A stretch of 64,000 bases of DNA from an uncultured Bacteroidales bacterium (GCA_945948555.1 CAMFBM010000007.1:23487-87486); one strand, 5' to 3'; shown: positions 8,999 to 20,300, numbered from the stretch's first letter. Notes: generated by a model from the letters alone, not told the origin. Translations and numbers: made by a program.

Positions 8999-11900
8999 TC
9001 ATATTCCTTTAACGATCTCTATTTCAAAAGTGGAAACGGGAAGACCCGACTTCCCGGTCAGGTTTGCATCGGTGTAAGGCTCCCAGGCATATCTGACCCT
9101 GACGGGATCGTGGCCCTGGGGAATATTCAATATTATCTGATTTTCTCCACTGGCGGAAGCCTCCGTCTTCATTTCGGTTCCGTCTTCCAGACAAACCCTG
9201 AATCCGCGGACCTGCTCTCCTTCCGGGGTGGAAAGGGGGCCGTCGAAAAGTACGGTGACATTCCCGTCGGCATTGCTGAAGGCTTTGACCGCCGCAGGGG
9301 CAAGGCAGTCTGCGGACATTCCGTAATCATTTCTCAGTGCAAGCCTTGCAAGCCGTTCTCCCACAGGTTTCTTCGCCCTTGGATGCACGTCAGTGGGGTG
9401 ACCGAGGTCTGAGGAGACTGCCATCCCGCAATGTGGAATCTCCAGCGAGAGCAGCCTCTGGCTGTTGCGGAACTCCGGCCAGGTCGGACGTTCGATGCTT
9501 GAAAGCTGGACAAAGTAGAAAGGCAGGTCGGGATTCTCCCAGGTCTGCCTCCAGCAGTCCACAAGGGTCCTGAAAAGGATTTCGTGCTGCGGGATGTTCT
9601 CTGCGTTCGACTCTCCCTGGTACCAGATTGCCCCTTTGATTGGAAATCTCTCCAGTGGACGGATGCCGTTTTCAAAGAGATATGCCGGCATAAAAGGATG
9701 CTGTATATACCCTCCTTTGAAGGCTGACATATTCTCCCGGGCTCTTCCCCTTGCCCATTCCATCACGGATTCATCCTCAAGCCATCCGTCACAGAATCCC
9801 GGAAGGACCTTCTCCAGAGCACTGCGGCTGATGAATGACTCGGTGGTCGTCCCGCCGACGGCATTGCAGATCAACCCCACAGGTACATTCAGACTATCCC
9901 TGAGCATCTTTCCAAAGTAATATCCCACTGCTGAAAATTCCCCGGCAGTCTTCTCTGACGAGCAGCTCCACCGTGTCCTGCCGTAATACTTTCCCTGTGC
10001 AACCTTCCCCGCATCTTCTTCGCTCCAGACCAGCCCCCAGGTTTTCAGATGGCTTTTCATGTCGTAGAACCTCAGCATCGGGTCATCCAGTCCTTCCTTG
10101 CTGAAGGTGTCGGCTCCCTTCAATTCAAAAGCCATATTCGACTGCCCGGAGCAGAGCCAGACCTCACCGGCTGCCACATTGCTGAAACTCATGGTGTCCC
10201 GTCCGTCAGTCACGGTGAACGGTATTCCTGTCCCGGCCTTGAGTGCCGGCATACGGACCCTCCATGTTCCATCCTGTGCCGAAAGGCATTTCCTTGTCGA
10301 TGGCCCCAGGGTGACCTTCACTTCAAGTCCCGGTGCAGTCCTTCCTGAAATCTCAAGAGGTACGTCCCTCTGGAAAATCATATTGTCGGAGTAGATTTCC
10401 CCGACGGACAGCCCTGAGGGAGCGGGAATGCTTTTCACAATGTCACTCAGCCTGACCTGCTGGAAGACAAGGTGCGAGGTGCTGCCTTCATAGAGGATTC
10501 CCACCTTGTCATTCCCGATGGAGGTGAGGCAGGAATATCCCCAGCCTTCCTCCTGGTCCAGAAGCAGACAGTCAAGCGGATTCCAGGTCATCCCGGCATC
10601 GAGGCTCGCCTTTATGCAAATGTGGTTCCTGCCTTTTCCCGGGGCGGAAACCGGATTAGAGAACAGGAGGATATCCCTTCCGTAGATGTTTTCGGAAGCC
10701 GGAATATTCAGCAGCCCCGCCATACAGACGGGCTCCACGAGGCTTCCTGATGAAGGGTGGGTCTTCCAGGTTTTCCCCAGGTCATCTGTCACGCAGACAA
10801 CCCTGCCCTGACGGCGGTCGTTCCTGCAGTTCAGCATCAGTACTCCCGGTGCAATCTCAGCGACCTGGGCCTCGGTGGTGCGCTCGCAGGCTCTGGAGTG
10901 GCAGTGCCAGGTTTCGCCCCCGTCTTTGCTGTACATTATTCCTGAACTTGGAATCCCTTTGCTGTCAAGGCACTGCATCGGGAAAACCAGAGTCCCGTCC
11001 TGCATAGTTATTCCCCGTCCCGGCCCCTGGAGGGTTATCCTCCAATCCGGACGCTTTACCTGACGGGTGATGTTGACAGGCTTGCTCCAGGTCTTTCCGT
11101 CGTCGGTGCTTTTCACCATAACCATCTGCCCGGTCGAAATCGGTTCGTAGCCTTCTGAGGCAAATGAGAATGCGTGCCTGTTGCCAAGGCCGTGCGCCCA
11201 CAGAGCGCAGACGAAAATCGTTCCTGTGTCGCTGTCCACAAGCACTGAAGGATCTCCGCAACCGTTCTGTCCCTGCGGAAGTCCTCCCCATTCACCCATA
11301 TCGATGATTGTGCGCATCTTCTCCCAGGTCCGTCCCCCGTCGGTACTCCGGCTGGCACCAACGTCAATGTTGTCCTGAAGGTCGTTCCCGGAGGTGTGCC
11401 TGATGTCGTACACTGCAATCAATGTCCCTTTAGGAGTGGTGACCAGTCCGGGGATTCTGTAGGAGAAGACATTGTCATCCTTGTGGTTGCGCAGTGCGAT
11501 TCCGAACCGGTGTCCCTCAAAGGAACCTTCGGACACGATTCTGGCCTGACGAAGTAAAGAGCCGCTCCCGTCCTGCACCGGGCATCTGAGTTCCACGGAC
11601 TCCACTGCCACCCCGAAAGTCCCGCTCAGGTCCACTTTCCGCGAGTCCACCTCAAGACTCAGGTAAAAATAATTTCTGTCCCTGACAAGGCTTTTCCCCG
11701 GTTTCAGGACGATTCTCCCGTCTTTCCCCGCCTTGCAGGATGCTGTCTGAATAGCAAAGGCAGGATGTCTCCAGGTGTCCTGCCCCGCGCCGATTCTGCG
11801 GAACTGGTCCTTAAGTATGTAGGATGTAGTCCGGGAGTATATTGCAGAACTGGTTCCCGTGTACATCAGCCTGGCATTCCGGATGGCTGATGGGTCAATT

Positions 11901-13054
11901 CCCGAGACGGTGACCCCGACACTCTCCAGTACGTCTTTCCCGGAAAACGACTCCAGGCAGATTTCGCAGATGATGTTGTGCTCCCGGTCCACTATGGTCG
12001 GGATGGAGGGAGTGAAGATTCGTGCCACCGGGGTGAACTCGAATGTGGTGAGGACTGCCTTGTGGTCCGTCGGCCACTTGCCTGTCACGGGGATGATGTC
12101 AGAAAGATTCTCCTCCACGGTCCTTTTTCCCCGGACAATCGAACCTGAGGGTCCGAATACCTTGCTGTCCACAGGTTTGAGGGACCCTTCCCCGTAGTAA
12201 TAGATGAAATCGATTCTGTCCCTCTCGTCGCTTTCAGGGGCCCAGGTCAGTTTCATAGGGTTACAGTCGGAGTTGTCGCTCGGGAAGGTGAAGCCCGGGG
12301 AGGACACAGGGTCAGGATTCACCACCCGGAAGGAATCCTCAAAACCGCCTTCGTAAAGTATTGTGGAGCAATCCCAAGGGATGACTGTTCCATTGTGGTC
12401 CCAAAGGGAGGCTGTCTGCTCAGTCCAGTCCAGATGCGACGGCTCGTTGAAATCCCCTGCCAGAATCACGTCGATGCCCTCGTCGATGTCAGCTCTGCTG
12501 AGTCTGATGAAATCCCTGATGGTGTCGTCCCTCCCGGAAGCCCGGTTCATTTCCAGAATCTTCTCCACTGAGGTTTCGGGAGCAGGTATCTTCTTCCAGG
12601 TGTTCCCGTCGTACCCCCTCGGATAGTAGCAGGCATAGTTCTTATAGTCCAGATGAGCGGCATATAGTGCCACCGGATGTCCTCCGGCATTGATTCTGAC
12701 TCTCTGGACGGACCCGCAGCCTTCCCATTTCCTTCCGTCCTGCACGAGGGGGAACCTGCTGATGACTCCGCTGTCACAGGTGCTGTCCTCTCCGTAGAAT
12801 GTCACGCCCCTCAGGGCGAGAGCCTCAATCAGTCGCGGAATGAACCTCCGCCCTTCGTAATTCCTTATTTCCTGCATAAAGACCACGTCGGCCCTACTTT
12901 CGATGATGTTGTCCACAAGGGCGTCCAATCCTCCCGGGACGCACGTACATTCCTGCCAGACGTTGATTTGAAGTACTCCGATTCTGTCCTCTCCCTTGGA
13001 AAGGAGGGAGAACAGGGTGAGAAAGATGATGGTTATCAGTTTTATATGTTTCAT
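8999..13054 (-). CDS. Three-domain fusion: EEP phosphatase-like + GH33 sialidase + sialate O-acetylesterase
   Basis: A 1351-residue secreted protein (signal MKHIKLITIIFLTLFSLLS). Residues about 24-345 resemble the endonuclease/exonuclease/phosphatase fold: VLQINVWQ, VVFMQEIRN, AAHLDYKNY, LAGDFNEPS and the terminal TDHKAV carry the usual Asn, Glu, His, Asp-Asn and Asp-His set. Residues about 350-510 match the sialidase-associated N-terminal domain. Residues about 515-880 are a GH33 sialidase with the RIP motif YRIPGLV (about 531) and five Asp-box-like repeats (STDGGRTW, STDDGKTW, SKDGGETW, DDLGKTW, SLDAGMTW). Residues about 885-1345 are a sialate O-acetylesterase (SGQSNMAF at about 970, WYQGESNAEN). 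It would deacetylate and release terminal sialic acid; the role of the EEP domain is unknown. It diverges from the hybrid sensor gene. Confidence 0.88.
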   Translation of the reverse strand: MKHIKLITIIFLTLFSLLSKGEDRIGVLQINVWQECTCVPGGLDALVDNIIESRADVVFMQEIRNYEGRRFIPRLIEALALRGVTFYGEDSTCDSGVISRFPLVQDGRKWEGCGSVQRVRINAGGHPVALYAAHLDYKNYACYYPRGYDGNTWKKIPAPETSVEKILEMNRASGRDDTIRDFIRLSRADIDEGIDVILAGDFNEPSHLDWTEQTASLWDHNGTVIPWDCSTILYEGGFEDSFRVVNPDPVSSPGFTFPSDNSDCNPMKLTWAPESDERDRIDFIYYYGEGSLKPVDSKVFGPSGSIVRGKRTVEENLSDIIPVTGKWPTDHKAVLTTFEFTPVARIFTPSIPTIVDREHNIICEICLESFSGKDVLESVGVTVSGIDPSAIRNARLMYTGTSSAIYSRTTSYILKDQFRRIGAGQDTWRHPAFAIQTASCKAGKDGRIVLKPGKSLVRDRNYFYLSLEVDSRKVDLSGTFGVAVESVELRCPVQDGSGSLLRQARIVSEGSFEGHRFGIALRNHKDDNVFSYRIPGLVTTPKGTLIAVYDIRHTSGNDLQDNIDVGASRSTDGGRTWEKMRTIIDMGEWGGLPQGQNGCGDPSVLVDSDTGTIFVCALWAHGLGNRHAFSFASEGYEPISTGQMVMVKSTDDGKTWSKPVNITRQVKRPDWRITLQGPGRGITMQDGTLVFPMQCLDSKGIPSSGIMYSKDGGETWHCHSRACERTTEAQVAEIAPGVLMLNCRNDRRQGRVVCVTDDLGKTWKTHPSSGSLVEPVCMAGLLNIPASENIYGRDILLFSNPVSAPGKGRNHICIKASLDAGMTWNPLDCLLLDQEEGWGYSCLTSIGNDKVGILYEGSTSHLVFQQVRLSDIVKSIPAPSGLSVGEIYSDNMIFQRDVPLEISGRTAPGLEVKVTLGPSTRKCLSAQDGTWRVRMPALKAGTGIPFTVTDGRDTMSFSNVAAGEVWLCSGQSNMAFELKGADTFSKEGLDDPMLRFYDMKSHLKTWGLVWSEEDAGKVAQGKYYGRTRWSCSSEKTAGEFSAVGYYFGKMLRDSLNVPVGLICNAVGGTTTESFISRSALEKVLPGFCDGWLEDESVMEWARGRARENMSAFKGGYIQHPFMPAYLFENGIRPLERFPIKGAIWYQGESNAENIPQHEILFRTLVDCWRQTWENPDLPFYFVQLSSIERPTWPEFRNSQRLLSLEIPHCGMAVSSDLGHPTDVHPRAKKPVGERLARLALRNDYGMSADCLAPAAVKAFSNADGNVTVLFDGPLSTPEGEQVRGFRVCLEDGTEMKTEASASGENQIILNIPQGHDPVRVRYAWEPYTDANLTGKSGLPVSTFEIEIVKGI

Positions 13055-13201
13055 AAGAGATGAATTATTCAGAATGACAAAAATACTGAATTATGCTGTG
13101 TTTCCATTTGGCTCACGGAACAAAAGGATATATTTAGGAAAATTTTCTACCTTAGCCGACCAAAAACGGAATATTTTTACAGAAACACGCTTCCTCTGCT
13201 T
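13055..13201. promoter_or_regulatory. Divergent control region between sialidase fusion and hybrid sensor
   Basis: A 147-bp AT-rich gap. On the minus strand TATTTTTG (13085 to 13078) fits the -7 consensus, 23 bases before the sialidase start. On the plus strand TACCTTAG (13148-13155) sits inside AATTTTCTACCTTA, and almost the same string (AATTTTCGACCTTA, 17299-17312) lies in the leader of the first susC. The repeated string may be a promoter element or a regulator-binding site shared by the sensor and the transporter; this is inference. Confidence 0.4.
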
Positions 13202-16200
13202 ATGAGACGAATATCTGCAATGAATCTCCTGCGTGCCCTGCTGACTGTGGCACTGACTGTCCTGCCTTGCATCAATGCCTTCTCCTCCGAGGTTCTTTCT
13301 TTCCGGAGTATTCCATCCAAGCTCTTGCCTACCAATGCTGTAAGGGTGCTGTTTAGTGACAGTGAAGGATATGTCTGGATTCCGACCTACAGCGGCCTTG
13401 TCAGGTATGACGGGTCTTCGACGGTGGTGTTTGGAATGAATGAATCGGATGGGGAGAAGTTTGACTGCCACATAAACGTGGTTTGCGAATCGGAGGGGAA
13501 CAAGCTCTGGATAGCGTCGGAAAAAGGCGTTTACACCCTGGACAAGAACAATGGTAAGATTTCCTTTGCAGGACCGGACCCACGGATGGGAACGCTCAAT
13601 GCCTCGGACATTCGCTGCTCCAACGGGAGGGATGTATGGGTAGGGGGAAGTTCCGGACTGTGGCACATCGAGGCTTCCACAGGTGAATTCACCCCAATCC
13701 TGATGGATGGCAATCCCATTGAATGGGTGTCCTCAATCTGCGAGGATGCGGAGGGATATCTCTGGGTGTGCTGCTGTGAGCACGGGCTTTACAGATATGA
13801 CACGAAGACATTCTCATTCCGTAAATATTCAGAAGATCCTCTTTACTGGTCGAATGTGGCCTACAAGGATCTCAAAGGCCGCCTCTGGGTCGGCACTTGG
13901 GGAAAGGGACTGCTCCGGATCGATGCTCCCCACGGCCCCGGGAATCTATCCTGCACCGTCTATTCCAATACGCCGGAGGCCGGATCCCTTCTGGATGATG
14001 TGATCTACGACATCGGACAGGATTCCGAGGGGAGACTGATGGTGGCTTCAAGGAGCGGTCTGAGCATTCTCGAAGACATTTCGGATCCTCTCTCTTTCGT
14101 CAACTACGCTCCGGGAGAACCCGGTCACGACCTGCCTTACAATGAGGTAAGCTCTATCCTCAGGACAGACGACGGGAACATCTGGCTGAGTATGTTCTGC
14201 GGGGGGGTCTTCAAGGTGGAAAGTCCCGATGCCGACTTCAGGACCGATGCCCTTGAAAACATCAGGAAGTCTCTCAGGACCAATTCGGTACGCAGTATAT
14301 TTCCTATGCCTGACGGTCGTCTCTGGCTTGGAATCATAGGTTTCGGAATGGTGCTTTACGACCCCTTTGACGGCAGTTTCCTCTCTTACGAGAAATATCC
14401 GGCTTTCAGGGATTTCCCCTACACTTCGGCCGTTGATGTAATATCGCGCAGACGCAGTACTTCGGAAATCTGTTTCGGGACTTACAGTCAGGGGCTATGG
14501 CTTCTGGACCCGTCCTCCCGAAGCGGTGCCCGGAGGGTTATTTCTGAGGAATATCCCGATTTTTCTCATCTGGGAGTGACTGCAATCGCTGAAGACAATG
14601 CATCGAACCTCTGGATTGGAACAAGGAAAGGCGTTTTCGTGATGACACCCGGGAACAAGGTTTTTTCAATTGCGGATTATCTGCCGGATGCTGCCCTGGA
14701 CCCTCTTTCGGATGTGATTGTGACCGACCTCAAGTCGGCCCGTGACGGCTCCGTCTGGATTGCTACCAACTACAACGGAGTGTATCGTCTTTCCCCGTCC
14801 GACGGCAGTCTGGTCAGATGGTCCCTTGGAGAGTCTGACAATGTTTCCTGTCTTTTCGTGGATCCGGCCTCGAATGTCTGGGCAGGGTCCGCTTTTGACG
14901 GGCTGTATCTCTACGACAGGAAGAAAGGGGAGTTCAGTCAGATCAACAATATCTCCGCCCTATATAATAAAGGTATTACAGGAATGTCCTCAGACATCAC
15001 TTCCCGACTGTGGGTGACTACTTCCGATGCCGCTGTCTCCTTCACATACTCCGAAGGTGGCGGAATCGGAGACGTGGACTATATTTCACTCTCGGATCAC
15101 GATGCTTCGATGTCATTCAATGCCAGCACTCTTGTGAATCTGCCTGACGGGACGGTTGCCGCCGGTTCTTCCAAGGGAATCGTCTATTTCCCGCTGCGCA
15201 GCCAGACCCCGTCTTTCCCCGTGAGGGAGAATCTCTGCCTGACTGATTTCCGTCTCGGAGAGACTTCTTTGAGGTCGATGTCCCCAAAACAGCGCAGGAA
15301 AGTCTGCGAAAAGGATATCAACTATGCCGACATGGTCAGGATAGACCACACGGTGCATTCGTTTTCAATAAGTTTCGCCCTTCTGAACAAGGGCGCCGGA
15401 AAGCAGGACATATATTCCTACATCCTCGAAGGGTATGACCGGAAAGAGGTGATTGATGCCGAGGGGAGACACACTGCAAGTTATGAAAACGTACCTCCGG
15501 GGAACTATATCTTCCGCCTGAAGACCCTCGGCCGTGACAAAACCCACGAACGTACGCTGAGAATCAAGGTGTTGCGCCATCCTCTCCTTTCATTCTGGGC
15601 TATTATGGCATATCTGCTTGTCTCTGCTGCTCTGGCCTACGGAATCTGGAGATACACATACGACCGCATCAAGGCGCGTGAACTTGTGAAGCTCAGCAGG
15701 ATTGAGAAACAGAAGGCTGAGGAACTCAATCACCTGAAACTCCAGTTCTACACCAATGTTACCCACGAACTGATGACCCCTCTGAGCATCATCAATGCAT
15801 CGGTGGAGAGCCTGACAGGCGGAAAATGGAATCCGGACCTGCCCAAAGTCCTGTCTGTCAATACAACCAGGCTGACCAGACTCCTTCAGCAGATGCTCGA
15901 GTTCAGAAAGGTCGAGAGCGGGAATCTGAAACTGTCCGTCTCCAGGGGAAATATCACGAAGTTCATATCTTCTTGTGTGGAGGCTTTCAGTCCTCTGATT
16001 GCCGGCAAGGCCCAGAACCTTTCCTTCACGAGTTCCCCGGACCAGATCGAGGGCTGGTATGACACGGATAAGGTTGACAAAATAGTGTACAACCTGCTTT
16101 CAAATGCCGCGAAATACACTCCGCAGGGCGGGGATATATGCGTGAAGGTTTCATCCCTGGCCGACGGGATGGTGATGATTGACGTGGTGAACACGGGGGA

Positions 16201-17278
16201 TACTATGTCCGAGAAGACCATCAATGGGCTTTTCAAGAGATTCTACGAAGGTGACTACAGAAAGCACAACACCATCGGAACAGGCATAGGATTGTCTCTG
16301 GTCAAGGACCTTGTCACTCTTCACAAAGGTGAAATCTCTGTGTCGAGCAGCCCGGAACAAGGCAATGTCTTCTCTGTCCGGCTGCCAATCTCGGAGGAGG
16401 CCTATGAGGAGGATGAAATCGGAAAGGACACCTCCCAGGACAGTTGCCCTGTTCTGAATACCGCCGCGGCCGTGGTCCTGGAACGTCCTGAGGGGCTGTC
16501 GAATGACTACACCATTCTTTTTGTGGATGACAATCAGGAACTCTGCTATCTGGTGAAGAGTATGCTTGCGGAGCATTTCAATGTGCTGACGGCAGGGGAC
16601 GGGAAGGAAGCTCTGGAAATCCTGGAACATTCGGATGTCTCGCTCGTCGTATCCGACGTGATGATGCCTCAGATGGACGGACTGGAACTGTGCAGGACAA
16701 TCAAGTCCAGGTTTGAATACTGTCACATCCCTGTCATCCTTCTGACCGCAAAAAGTGCCGAGGAAAGCCAGATTGAAGGCTGGCAGGCCGGGACCGACGG
16801 GTATGTCTGCAAGCCGTTCTCGATGAAACTTCTCTATGCCCAGATTGTAGAATGTCTGAGGAAGATTGAGCGGAAGGGGGCTGACTTCCGGAAGCAGATT
16901 GTCCTGGATGTGGACAATATGGAGTACACTTCAATGGATGAGACTTTCCTGAGAAGAGCCATTGACTGCGTAAATGCCCACTACAAGGACTGTAATTTCG
17001 ACCTTCCGGAGTTCGTCTCTTCAATGGGAACATCCAAGACTGTCCTGACGGAGAAACTCAAGGCCCTTACAGGGATGTCGCCGGGAGCATTCATCAACAA
17101 TGTCAGGATGACCGTTGCCTACAAGGCATTGACTGAAAACAAGGATGACGTGAGGATTTCCGACATTGCTTTTTCAGTCGGATTCAACGACCCGAAATAT
17201 TTCTCCGCCTGCTTCAAGAAGAAGTATGGGATGACGCCGAAAGCCTATCTGGACAGTATTCGAGGGCAGGTTCTCTGA
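13202..17278 (+). CDS. Hybrid two-component system regulator (HTCS)
   Basis: A 1358-residue one-protein signalling system of the type that controls Bacteroidetes PULs. Order: signal peptide; periplasmic propeller repeats (about 25-680) with WIPTYSGLVRYDG-type Reg_prop motifs; Y_Y_Y domain (about 700-790, YSYILEGYD, NVPPGNYIF); one membrane segment (about 800-822, FWAIMAYLLVSAALAYGIW); histidine kinase with H-box NVTHELMTPL (His 855); ATPase lobe with NLLSNAAKYTP and GTGIGLSLVKD; receiver domain with VSDVMMPQMDG (phospho-acceptor Asp 1152); and a C-terminal AraC-type DNA-binding domain (about 1245-1358). It would bind an oligosaccharide in the periplasm and activate the adjacent PUL. All key catalytic residues are visible. 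It is divergent from the sialidase operon and lies just upstream of susC. Confidence 0.96.
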   Translation: MRRISAMNLLRALLTVALTVLPCINAFSSEVLSFRSIPSKLLPTNAVRVLFSDSEGYVWIPTYSGLVRYDGSSTVVFGMNESDGEKFDCHINVVCESEGNKLWIASEKGVYTLDKNNGKISFAGPDPRMGTLNASDIRCSNGRDVWVGGSSGLWHIEASTGEFTPILMDGNPIEWVSSICEDAEGYLWVCCCEHGLYRYDTKTFSFRKYSEDPLYWSNVAYKDLKGRLWVGTWGKGLLRIDAPHGPGNLSCTVYSNTPEAGSLLDDVIYDIGQDSEGRLMVASRSGLSILEDISDPLSFVNYAPGEPGHDLPYNEVSSILRTDDGNIWLSMFCGGVFKVESPDADFRTDALENIRKSLRTNSVRSIFPMPDGRLWLGIIGFGMVLYDPFDGSFLSYEKYPAFRDFPYTSAVDVISRRRSTSEICFGTYSQGLWLLDPSSRSGARRVISEEYPDFSHLGVTAIAEDNASNLWIGTRKGVFVMTPGNKVFSIADYLPDAALDPLSDVIVTDLKSARDGSVWIATNYNGVYRLSPSDGSLVRWSLGESDNVSCLFVDPASNVWAGSAFDGLYLYDRKKGEFSQINNISALYNKGITGMSSDITSRLWVTTSDAAVSFTYSEGGGIGDVDYISLSDHDASMSFNASTLVNLPDGTVAAGSSKGIVYFPLRSQTPSFPVRENLCLTDFRLGETSLRSMSPKQRRKVCEKDINYADMVRIDHTVHSFSISFALLNKGAGKQDIYSYILEGYDRKEVIDAEGRHTASYENVPPGNYIFRLKTLGRDKTHERTLRIKVLRHPLLSFWAIMAYLLVSAALAYGIWRYTYDRIKARELVKLSRIEKQKAEELNHLKLQFYTNVTHELMTPLSIINASVESLTGGKWNPDLPKVLSVNTTRLTRLLQQMLEFRKVESGNLKLSVSRGNITKFISSCVEAFSPLIAGKAQNLSFTSSPDQIEGWYDTDKVDKIVYNLLSNAAKYTPQGGDICVKVSSLADGMVMIDVVNTGDTMSEKTINGLFKRFYEGDYRKHNTIGTGIGLSLVKDLVTLHKGEISVSSSPEQGNVFSVRLPISEEAYEEDEIGKDTSQDSCPVLNTAAAVVLERPEGLSNDYTILFVDDNQELCYLVKSMLAEHFNVLTAGDGKEALEILEHSDVSLVVSDVMMPQMDGLELCRTIKSRFEYCHIPVILLTAKSAEESQIEGWQAGTDGYVCKPFSMKLLYAQIVECLRKIERKGADFRKQIVLDVDNMEYTSMDETFLRRAIDCVNAHYKDCNFDLPEFVSSMGTSKTVLTEKLKALTGMSPGAFINNVRMTVAYKALTENKDDVRISDIAFSVGFNDPKYFSACFKKKYGMTPKAYLDSIRGQVL

Positions 17279-17365
17279 CAAGTGGAGTTTTTGTGAACAA
17301 TTTTCGACCTTACATAGCCTGTTGCTGAGTTAAATTTGTCGAAACCTCAGTTAATAACAAGGCTA
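17279..17365 (+). promoter_or_regulatory. Leader of the PUL-1 transport operon
   Basis: An 87-bp gap between the HTCS stop and the susC ATG. It holds AATTTTCGACCTTA (17299-17312), which differs by one base from AATTTTCTACCTTA upstream of the HTCS gene. No exact TAnnTTTG box is visible, as expected of a promoter that depends on an activator. An in-frame TTG at 17336 is a less likely start than the ATG at 17366. Confidence 0.35.
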
Positions 17366-20300
17366 ATGTCAAACGGATTTTGTAAAGGCTTGCTGCTGAT
17401 TCTTCTTTCAGCACTTGTCATTTTCTTCGGATCTTTCAATGCAACCGCCCAGACCGTGACGGCAACCGGAACGATCGTGGATTCCTCTACAGGGGAACCT
17501 CTCATCGGAGCGGTCGTGCTTCTGAAAGCCAAGTCTTCAACAGACCACGTCATCACTGATCTCGACGGCCGGTTCAGCCTTAAGGCACCTGCCGGTTCAG
17601 TTCTTGAGATTTCCCTGATGGGTTACGAGACCCTTGAAGTAAAGGCTGCCGCATCGATGGGCAAAATTGCTCTCGTGCCGGATGTCCAGACTCTTGATGA
17701 AGTTCAGGTCATCGCCTACGGAAAACAGAGTAAGCTCTCCATCACCGGAGCCATCACTTCAATCGGCACGAGCGAACTTCTGAAATCTCCAGCGGGAAGT
17801 GCAGCAAGCGCTCTTGCCGGAGCCGTCACCGGAATTTCCACCGTCCAGACTTCCGGACAGCCGGGTGCGGATGACCCTCAGATTTTCGTGCGTGGAACTG
17901 GTTCGCTGTCCAACACGGCTTCCAGCCCTCTCATTCTGGTGGACGGAGTCGAGAGGTCGTTTTTCCAGATGGACCCTAATGAAATCGAGAGTATCACAGT
18001 TCTGAAAGATGCCTCTTCGACGGCAGTGTTCGGAGTTCGTGGTGCCAATGGAGTCATCCTCGTGACCACAAGGCGCGGTGCCGAGGAAAAGATGAGCATT
18101 TCGGTCTCAAGCCAGTTCGGTCTGACCCAGGCATTGCGCAAGCTAACCTGTGTGGACAGCTACACCTACGCGACCCTCTTCACCGAAGCCCAGAAATCTG
18201 ACGGTGTCTCGGACAAGAACCTCATCTTCTCCGACTATGTGATCGAGAGATTCCGCCAGGGCGACGAGCCGATAATGTTCCCGAATGTCAACTGGCAGAA
18301 GGAAATCTTCAAGGATTTCTCCTGGCAGACACAGCACAATGTCACCCTGTCCGGTGGCGGGAAAAGATTCCGCTACTTTGTTTCATTGGGCTATCTGCAC
18401 CAGGACGGTGTCCTGAAGCAGAATTATGAGACCTTCAATTCGAACTTCCGCTACGACAGGTTCAACTACAGGACCAATGTGGATGTGAACCTCACGAAGA
18501 CGACCTTGCTCAAACTCAACATCGGCGGCCGTCTGGGCAGCCGCAAGGAACCGCAGAACGAGGACCTCTGGAGGACCGTGATGTGGTGCGTGCCTTTCTC
18601 AAGTCCGGGCTTCGTGGACGGGAAACTCATCCAGAACGGCTTCAATCCCTACATCCCGATCGGAGAAACCAAGTCTCCTTACGACTATTACTACAACTGG
18701 GGTCTTTACACCACTAACCAGAATGTCCTGAATCTTGACCTGGCTATCGAGCAGAATCTCGATTTTGTCACAAAGGGCTTGAGCGTACAGGTCAAGGGAG
18801 CCTACAACACTACCCACAGCGTGACAATCCTCCGTTCTCCGACGGGTACCGACAGTACCTGGATTCCGATTTACAAGGGCTCAGTCACACAGCCCGGAAT
18901 GGATATTTCCGACCCTCGTTTTGACAACACTATCGTTTACCGGACCGAGGGCATCAGCAACCTCAATGAGCCTCTTTCCTATGCCGAGACTTCTTCCGGC
19001 CGTGCCAGGGACTGGTATCTCGAGGGATCAATCAATTACAACCGCACTTTCGGAGACCACACGGTCACTGGTCTCTTCCTCTACAACCAGAGCAAGAAAT
19101 ATTATCCTTCCTCATATTCCGACATACCAACGGGATATGTGGGATATGTCTGGAGGGCTACATATGCCTACAAACAGAAATATTTGCTTGACCTCAATGC
19201 CGGCTACAACGGTTCCGAGAACTTCCTTCCCGGCAAGCGTTACGGTTTCTTCCCTTCCGTTTCGGCCGGATGGGTGATCTCGTCCGAGAAGTGGATGCGC
19301 AAGGCCAAGGTGATTGATTTCCTGAAAATCAGGGCTTCGTACGGAGTTGTCGGCAATGACAAATATTCCGGAGAGCGTTTCCTCTACCTTGGAGGCTGGA
19401 ACGGCAACCACAGTGCTGTTGGTGATGGAGCCTATGGCAGTTGGCAGTTCGGCATCAATCCGACCATCGGGATGCTGCGGGATGCGGTCGAGAGCCGCCA
19501 GGGCAATGAGGACGTGACCTGGGAGAAGGCCTACAAGCAGAATTATGGAATCGACTTGAAAATGTTCGACAACCGCCTGTCTTTCAACGGTGATCTCTTC
19601 TTTGAACACCGTAAGGACATTCTCTCCAAAAGGAGGACATCCCCGTCGGTGACAGACTACAAGCTCCCTCTTATGAACCTGGGAATCGTGGACAACTGGG
19701 GATATGAACTCTCTCTGGGATGGAGGGACACGCGCCCGAGTCACAAGGTAGGCTACTGGATAACTGCGAATATGTCATATTCCAAAAACAAGATCATCTT
19801 TATGGATGAGGTGACTCCGAACGAGTGGTATATGGCCCAGACGGGACGCCCTACCGGACAGAGCTACGGTCTTGTGTTCGACAGGTTCTACCGTCCGTCC
19901 GATTTCGACTCCGACGGAAATCTGCTCAAAGACGACGAAGGCAGGTACCTTCTTCCGGAGCAGCCCGGAACAAACAAACCGGGTGACCCTCTGTTCAAGG
20001 ATAAGAACAATGACGGGAAGATTGACGGGAACGACTGTACCTTTTACGGTTACTCCGCCCGTCCTGACTATGTCTTCGGTCTTGTGGCGGGACTCAGCTG
20101 GAAGGGATTGTCGGTTTCTATGCAGTGGACCGGGGCCCTGCACGCATCAAGGGTGCTTTCGGGCGAGTACCGCACTCCTTTCGGAACCCAGAACTCCCGA
20201 AGCCTTCTGACCTATCTGGCTGACGGCAGGTGGACCGAGGAGAATATGGACAATGCCCGTTTCCCGAGACTTACATTCGTGAACAAGACCCAGTACACCA

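Noticed and set aside
8127..9077. A 316-codon plus-strand frame opposite the GH3-SGNH fusion
   Set aside because: Antisense shadow; translated sequence is low in hydrophobic structure and has no recognisable domain.
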